A stretch of DNA of 56,881 nucleotides from Lachnospiraceae bacterium (GTDB lineage Bacteria; Bacillota; Clostridia; Lachnospirales; Lachnospiraceae), in assembly GCA_029225065.1 (NCBI GenBank), contig JAQXVT010000004.1, forward strand, positions 1 through 56,881, read 5' to 3'. This document shows positions 52,229 through 56,881 of the stretch, in pieces. The notes beneath the pieces were generated by a model. The model searched no databases. It saw nothing but the letters and a program-made list of their open reading frames with translations, and was not told where the DNA came from. The number at the start of each line of letters is the position of its first letter. Positions within the stretch are counted from its first letter, which is position 1. Made by a program: the position numbers and the translations under genes.

Positions 52229-54448
52229 TCAGCACTTACCCTCTGATACCGTACCGGTCGACAGATGCAGCACACGGTCCTTGATCTCCTGCGTCCGGCC
52301 CTGATTCCAGAACTGGGTTCCGATGTAACCGCAGGTCCGGCGTGCCACCGACAGCAGATTCTGATCGCGGTTTCCGCAGTTTGGGCACTCCCAGATCAGC
52401 TTTCCGCTCTCATCCTCTATGATCTTGATTTCTCCGTCGTAACCGCATTTTTCACAGTAGTCACTCTTTGTATTTAATTCCGCGTACATGATATTCTCAT
52501 AAATGTATTTCATCACGGAGAGTACCGCCGGAATATTTTCCTGCATATTCGGCACCTCCACGTAGCTGACAGCTCCTCCCGGCGAAAGCTTCTGGAATTC
52601 CGATTCGAATTTCAGCTTGTGGAACGCGTCGATTTCCTCAGTCACATGTACATGATAGCTGTTTGTAATATAATTTTTGTCTGTCACACCCGGAATGATG
52701 CCAAAGCGGCGCTGCAGGCATTTCGCAAAGCGGTAGGTCGTTGATTCCATCGGTGTTCCGTAAACGGAATAGCTGATGTTCTCTGCTTCTCTCCACTCGC
52801 GGCACTTATCATTTAAGCGCTGCATAACCGCAAGTGCAAACGGCTTTGCCTCCGGATCTGTATGTGATTTTCCTGTCATCCGTACACACATTTCATACAG
52901 TCCTGCATATCCAAGTGAAATCGTCGAGTAGCCATTGTAAAGAAGCTTATCGATCTTCTCTCCCTTTTTCAGACGGGCAAGCGCACCGTTCTGCCACAGG
53001 ATCGGTGCCACATCCGATACCGTTCCAAGCAGACGCTCATGACGGCAGCGCAATCCTCTGTGACACAGTTCCAGACGTTCGTCCAAAATCTTCCAGAACT
53101 CTTCCATGTCACCCTGCGACGAACAGGCCACATCCACCAGGTTGATCGTCACAACACCCTGATTGAACCGTCCGTAGAACTTATGGCTTCCGTCCTCATT
53201 TCTCTGGCTGTCCTCCACGGTGAGGAAAGATCGGCATCCCATGCACGGATATACGTCGCCCTGCTTCAGCTCCCGCATGATCTTTGCGGAAATGTAATCC
53301 GGCACCATACGCTTTGCCGTACACTCTGCCGCGAGTTCAGTCAGATGCCAGTATTTGGAATTCTCTGTGATATTATCCTCATCCAGCACATAAATCAGCT
53401 TTGGGAACGCCGGTGTAATCCACACACCCTTTTCATTTTTTACGCCCTGCATTCTCTGGCGCAGTACTTCTTCAATGATCAGCGCGAGATCCTCTCTCGT
53501 CTGTCCCTCCGGCACCTCATCCAGATACATGAAGACCGTGACAAACGGCGCCTGACCATTACACGTCATCAGCGTGATCAGCTGATACTGAATCGTCTGG
53601 ATTCCATTTTTTATCTCTTCCTTCAGACGGTGCTCGGTCACTTTGCGGACAATCTCCTCATCGAGTGTCTCGCCTGCCTCGATACGCTCCTCGATGACGC
53701 TTTTTCTCAGCTTCTGGCGGCTCACATCCACAAACGGAGCCAGGTGAGATAACGTAAACGACTGGCCGCCATACTGATTGGAAGCGACCTGCGCTACAAT
53801 CTGCGTCGTCACATTGCAGGCTGTAAAAAAGCTGTGCGGCTTCTCGATCATCGTCTCGCTGATGACGGTGCCGTTCTGAAGCATATCTTCCAGGTTGATC
53901 AGATCGCAGTTGTGCTCCTTCTGTGCATAATAATCCATATCATGAAAATGGATGATACCTGCCTCATGCGCACGCACGATCTCCTCCGGCAGCAGTACAC
54001 GGCGGCTTAAGTCCTTGCTGACCTCGCCGGCCATATAATCACGCTGCGTCGAATTGATCACCGGGTTTTTATTGGAATTCTCCTGCTTTACTTCCTCGTT
54101 CAGATGCTCAATCAGGGCAAGAATTCCATTGTCTGTTGTGTTTGACTTGCGGGTCAGTTCACGCTTATAACGGTAGCGCACGTATTTCTGTGCTACCTCG
54201 TACCCGCGCATCTCCATAATTCCGGTCTCCACCATGTTCTGAATGTCCTCCACATTCACAGCATGCGTGGATTCCTCCGTCTGCTGCGCAATCTTCTCTG
54301 CAATCGCTATGATCTGATATTCATTCATGCGATGAATCGGATCTACTTCCTGATTTGCTTTGCTTATCGCGCTGATAATCTTGGAAAGATCAAAACTGAC
54401 TTCCTCTCCATTTCTTTTGATTACACGCGTTTTCACTGTACTGTCCAT
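52229..54448 (-). CDS. nrdD: Anaerobic ribonucleoside-triphosphate reductase NrdD
   Basis: Class III reductase of 739 residues, making dNTPs without oxygen. An N-terminal ATP-cone (TRVIKRNGEEVSFDLSKI) is the allosteric site. The C-terminal zinc site is YCEKCGYDG ... CPNCGNRD and the glycyl-radical loop is RRTCGYIGTQFWNQGR. GGAGGAGAC lies before ATG 54446-54448; a longer frame is not needed. It is transcribed with nrdG from behind paired NrdR boxes. Confidence 0.97.
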   Translation of the reverse strand: MDSTVKTRVIKRNGEEVSFDLSKIISAISKANQEVDPIHRMNEYQIIAIAEKIAQQTEESTHAVNVEDIQNMVETGIMEMRGYEVAQKYVRYRYKRELTRKSNTTDNGILALIEHLNEEVKQENSNKNPVINSTQRDYMAGEVSKDLSRRVLLPEEIVRAHEAGIIHFHDMDYYAQKEHNCDLINLEDMLQNGTVISETMIEKPHSFFTACNVTTQIVAQVASNQYGGQSFTLSHLAPFVDVSRQKLRKSVIEERIEAGETLDEEIVRKVTEHRLKEEIKNGIQTIQYQLITLMTCNGQAPFVTVFMYLDEVPEGQTREDLALIIEEVLRQRMQGVKNEKGVWITPAFPKLIYVLDEDNITENSKYWHLTELAAECTAKRMVPDYISAKIMRELKQGDVYPCMGCRSFLTVEDSQRNEDGSHKFYGRFNQGVVTINLVDVACSSQGDMEEFWKILDERLELCHRGLRCRHERLLGTVSDVAPILWQNGALARLKKGEKIDKLLYNGYSTISLGYAGLYEMCVRMTGKSHTDPEAKPFALAVMQRLNDKCREWREAENISYSVYGTPMESTTYRFAKCLQRRFGIIPGVTDKNYITNSYHVHVTEEIDAFHKLKFESEFQKLSPGGAVSYVEVPNMQENIPAVLSVMKYIYENIMYAELNTKSDYCEKCGYDGEIKIIEDESGKLIWECPNCGNRDQNLLSVARRTCGYIGTQFWNQGRTQEIKDRVLHLSTGTVSEGKC

Positions 54449-54531
54449 GAACTGTCTCCTCCGTCCTTTCTCACTGCTGCAATCTGCGGCAAACATAAAA
54501 TCTTCCCGCTTTTTTCAGTCTATGATAACAT

Positions 54532-54579
54532 ATACTATATATTGTTGTTTGTATTTTTTAAAAACACTATATTCAGTAC
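54532..54579. promoter_or_regulatory. Paired NrdR boxes upstream of nrdD
   Basis: ATACTATATATTGTTG at 54532 and ACACTATATTCAGTAC at 54564 resemble the NrdR consensus ACACTATATATTGTGT, 32 bases apart (three helical turns), the usual arrangement. NrdR should repress nrdDG when dATP is high. The rest of the region to 54663 shows no gene. Confidence 0.65.
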
Positions 54580-54663
54580 TTGCACTGCAATTGATATGAT
54601 ACTACAATCCCCATGAAAAGAAAAGGGGCAAAAAAGAATTTGTGAAATCAGTACAAAATACAG

Positions 54664-54712
54664 TAAAAAGATGCCGCCGAAATTCTATACCTAAAACTCC
54701 GGCGGCATCTTG
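54664..54712 (-). terminator. Terminator downstream of CDF gene
   Basis: GATGCCGCCG pairs with CGGCGGCATC around a 22-base loop, followed by TTTTT on the minus strand. It ends the CDF transcript about 160 bases after its stop; the interval holds an eroded repeat near 54716. Confidence 0.85.
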
Positions 54713-54870
54713 ACAAATCCAAACGCATATTCGCAATCATATTTTTCCTGTATCTTATTTTCACAACCGTCAGCCCTGTTTTCTGCCCGAAACTATAACC
54801 ATACACACTTCTGCAGGCAAAGCTGACATTTATCTCCCTGTTTTTTCGCACAGCAGAAAGCCTGTCCGAT

Positions 54871-56019
54871 TCATCCCTCTTCCGGATCAAACGTAACATC
54901 CAGGCAGATATTCTTTTTTCCGGCGCATGCAAGCCGTTCTTTCAGCATGTTTTCAATCTCTGCTTCTTTTCCCTGCAGCTGATCCGGCAACACCAGGTCA
55001 AACAGCAGCTGCGTTTCTCCTTCTTTTTCTTTCATTCGAAAATCGTGGATACGAAGCCTTTCATCCTTTCCGGCAAGTGCCTGCTCTACAAGCTCTCGCA
55101 TCTTATCCTGCTCCAGATCATTGGTACTTACCGGATCATAATGGATCACCAGATTCGCACCAAACTTTTCCAGGCACTCACGCTCAATATGATCAATCAC
55201 ATCGTGACATTCCATCGGGTCCACGTCCTTATCCATCTCCACATGAATGCTCGCGTAACACTTTCCCGGACCGTAATCGTGTACCATCAGATCATGACAC
55301 CCAAGCACAAGCGGATGCTCCTTTACATGGTTCATCAGCTCTGTGCGGAGCTTTGCGTCCGCTCCTTCTCCGAGCAGCGGCGAGATCGTCTCCTTTGCAA
55401 GTCCCACTCCACTGTACAGGATAAAAAGCGAAACGAGAATTCCCATCGGACCGTCCGCTTTCCATCCAAAGAAATGTTCTGCAAGTGTTGCCACAAGAAC
55501 CGCCGTCGTCGTCACGACGTCGTTTCTGCTGTCCGCCGCCGTCGCAAGAAGCGTCGTCGACTGAATCTTTTTTCCGACGCGGCTGTTAAAGACCGCCATT
55601 CCGGTCTTCATCAGAATCGAAAACAGCAGTACCGCAAGCGTCAGCACGGAAAATTCGATAGGAACCGGATTTTTGATCTTTTCGATCGATTTCTGTGCAA
55701 GCTCAAAGCCGATCACGAGGATCATCGCCGATACGACCAGACTCGCCAGGTATTCAAATCTGGCGTGTCCGTACGGGTGCTCACGGTCCGCCGGCTTTTC
55801 TGCCAGCTTAAAACCAAGCAGTGTGACCGCAGAGCTCGCGGCATCCGACATATTGTTGATGCCATCCGCCATAATCGAGGTCGAACCGGCGAAATTTCCC
55901 ACCGCAATCTTGCTTCCGGCCAGCACAAAGTTGCACGCAATCCCGACCAGACCTGAAATTTTTCCTATCGCAGCCCGTTTTTTCGGATCCTGATACTCCG
56001 AATATCCATTTTGTTCCAT
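54871..56019 (-). CDS. Cation diffusion facilitator (Co/Ni/Zn exporter)
   Basis: A 382-residue CDF exporter. Six membrane spans lie in the first 210 residues; ligand sites are SIMADGINNMSDAASS (Asp pairs in helix II) and TAADSRNDVVTT (helix V). A cytoplasmic metal-binding domain follows (LGCHDLMVHDYGPGKCYASI), with an extra 80 residues beyond the usual length. A CDF downstream of a NiCo riboswitch should export Co2+ or Ni2+ when these are in excess. The ATG at 56017-56019 has GGAGG eight bases upstream; an earlier ATG has none. Confidence 0.92.
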   Translation of the reverse strand: MEQNGYSEYQDPKKRAAIGKISGLVGIACNFVLAGSKIAVGNFAGSTSIMADGINNMSDAASSAVTLLGFKLAEKPADREHPYGHARFEYLASLVVSAMILVIGFELAQKSIEKIKNPVPIEFSVLTLAVLLFSILMKTGMAVFNSRVGKKIQSTTLLATAADSRNDVVTTTAVLVATLAEHFFGWKADGPMGILVSLFILYSGVGLAKETISPLLGEGADAKLRTELMNHVKEHPLVLGCHDLMVHDYGPGKCYASIHVEMDKDVDPMECHDVIDHIERECLEKFGANLVIHYDPVSTNDLEQDKMRELVEQALAGKDERLRIHDFRMKEKEGETQLLFDLVLPDQLQGKEAEIENMLKERLACAGKKNICLDVTFDPEEG

Positions 56020-56108
56020 AACAGTTACCTCCATATTGTTCAAGACAACTTTATGCCCGCAAAATATAATCTTTTCTCCAGATGTTTTTTGTTCCCGTTT
56101 TCAGGTAT

Positions 56109-56152
56109 AAAAAAACACCTGTGGAACATTAGTAAACTACTGTCCCACAGAT
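56109..56152 (-). terminator. Intrinsic terminator of NiCo riboswitch
   Basis: CTGTGGGACAGTAGT pairs with ACTAATGTTCCACAG (one bulge), followed by GTGTTTTTTT on the minus strand. It shares CTGTGGGACAG with the aptamer 3' arm, so aptamer and terminator cannot form together. Confidence 0.9.
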
Positions 56153-56216
56153 GCATCATTCATCTGCTGCCGCTTTAGCCGGCCCGGCTTCCTGGAAAAT
56201 CCACTGCCTGTTCAGT
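56139..56216 (-). promoter_or_regulatory. NiCo (czcD) riboswitch
   Basis: Minus-strand blocks in order: ACTGAACAGGCAG, GAAGCCGGGCCGGC, AAAGCGGCAGCAGATGA and CATCTGTGGGACAGT. They match the published NiCo aptamer in conserved positions (GCAGGCA, GCCGGGC, AAAGCGGCA, CTGTGGGACAGT). Known members turn transcription on with Co2+ or Ni2+. Promoter, terminator and CDF exporter are in the expected order. Confidence 0.9.
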
Positions 56217-56257
56217 TTGTACTGTAGATTGATATGCAGCGCAAAAAGTATTTCTGT

Positions 56258-56286
56258 ATTATAACATCCATTCAAATGATATACAA
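56258..56286 (-). promoter_or_regulatory. Promoter of NiCo-CDF transcript
   Basis: TTGTAT, 17-base spacer, TATAAT on the minus strand, 40 bases before the aptamer. Confidence 0.82.
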
Positions 56287-56348
56287 GTAATTTTCCATGG
56301 ACAATTTTACTGAATTTTGCCATGAAAAAACAGCTAAAATGAATAATA

Positions 56349-56711
56349 TTATGCCGCTTTACCTGCCCGTTCCTTCCGGTTCAGATAAAGATAAAATCCG
56401 ACATTCAAAATAATTCCCACTGCGGTCGATACCGGAGCCGCAAGTCCGATCTTCGTCAGACTTGCGTTCGGCTGAATGCTCATCACATACGCAAGCGGCA
56501 GACGCACCAGCAGCGTCTGGATCAGGCCCTGTGCCATCACCCACACCGTCTTATTATTTCCGTTAAAGTAACCGACCATACTGAACATGATCGCCGTCAC
56601 AATCGTCTCCGGTGCGAAGCCCTTCAGGTATGCAAAACCATTTCGGATAACCGCCTCATCGGTAGAGAAAATACCCGCCAGCACATCTCCCTTTAAAAGA
56701 ATCAGTACAAA
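56349..56711 (-). pseudogene. MATE family transporter, truncated by IS element
   Basis: C-terminal 110-120 residues of a MATE multidrug/sodium antiporter: PFVLILLKGDVLAGIFSTDE, then GFAYLKGFAPETIVTAIMFS and MVGYFNGNNKTVWVMAQG, LIQTLLVRLPLAYVMS and a final three-helix end. The reading is open upstream of the internal GTG at 56682, up to the IS boundary near 56712, where homology ends. The N-terminal three quarters are absent from the window and may lie beyond the IS element. The remnant has no start region of its own and should be inactive. Confidence 0.78.
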
Positions 56712-56881
56712 TGGTCCTATGTCAAGAAAAAGTACAAATTAAATATAACCAATTTTCCCTTTTATGTAATTGTTAACTTGCTAAGTTTGTTACAGTCATT
56801 TCCAGATTCTTTAGATATTGTTTCTCATACTCATTTGGAGATAAATATCCACAATGACTATGAATTCGGACTGTATTGTAG
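56712..56881 (-). mobile_element. IS3-family element, right-edge fragment
   Basis: The minus strand carries the end of an IS3-family transposase OrfB: YNTVRIHSHCGYLSPNEYE, then KQYLKNLEMTVTNLAS and TAA at 56773-56775. YN-x-x-R-x-H-x-x-x-x-x-x-x-P is the usual C-terminus of these enzymes. The terminal repeat begins either at 56712 (TGGTCCTATG) or at 56720 (TGTCAAGAAAAAGTACAAAT). The rest of the element continues beyond the window. Confidence 0.82.

Noticed and set aside
1-56881. CRISPR array, prophage, toxin-antitoxin or restriction system
   Set aside because: None of the usual signatures was seen on either strand.

Overview
The window looks like chromosomal DNA of a gut-type Lachnospiraceae member (Clostridia, low-to-mid GC Firmicute). 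The evidence is the gene repertoire: oxygen-independent ThiH, class III ribonucleotide reductase NrdDG, PyrK-dependent dihydroorotate dehydrogenase, CdaA/CdaR, HPr, a DUF6110-type protein, strong AGGAGG ribosome sites, TTGACA/TATAAT promoters with 17-bp spacers and a Bacillus-type LexA box. I cannot name the species. Almost every gene is on the minus strand; the one clear exception is a wall-binding L,D-transpeptidase at 31209-33011.

Layout, left to right. (1) 1-4170: thiamine-thiazole operon read leftward from a TPP riboswitch with attenuator: thiS, thiF, thiG, thiH, a ThiE/TenI-like gene and a partial unknown gene. (2) 4209-7616: secreted GH5 glycanase with a CBM2-like domain, a lactate dehydrogenase-family gene, a deleted and frameshifted esterase, and tRNA-Trp with its own promoter and terminator. 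(3) 7771-12631: radA with a small conserved protein, then clpC behind a GntR/YtrA regulator, with a 144-bp MITE just upstream of the promoter. (4) 12872-17709: purE-purM-purN-purD operon ending in a membrane-anchored cadherin-like protein. (5) 17748-25133: large M29 aminopeptidase, pyrE with three small membrane genes including vanZ, a decayed GGDEF remnant, tcdA with a peptidase-T-like gene, and an EamA transporter. (6) 25318-30979: pyrF-pyrK-pyrD, then a GT2 glycosyltransferase and a polyprenyl-phosphate sugar transferase. (7) 31209-40267: the transpeptidase, HPr, cdaR, cdaA, comF, recD2 and mreB. (8) 40767-45923: uvrB-uvrA under a LexA box. (9) 46153-48978: a metal P1B-ATPase locus in which both recognisable genes carry inactivating lesions, plus a 26-residue microprotein and an upstream perfect dyad. 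(10) 49133-56881: nth with a PurF-like protein lacking the catalytic cysteine, nrdD-nrdG behind paired NrdR boxes, a CDF exporter behind a NiCo riboswitch, and a MATE gene cut by an IS3-family element.

The main features beyond housekeeping are: a dispersed intergenic hairpin family (CGGATATTCG...ATCCG and CATAAGG...CCTTATG modules) close to start or stop codons throughout, twice reaching into a neighbouring gene's stop; two copies of one MITE, each just upstream of a stress-gene promoter; a cluster of fresh pseudogenes (metal ATPase, DUF6110-type, esterase, MATE); and the cysteine-less PurF paralogue. No CRISPR array, prophage or complete defence system is visible. All statements come from reading the sequence; no database search was run.
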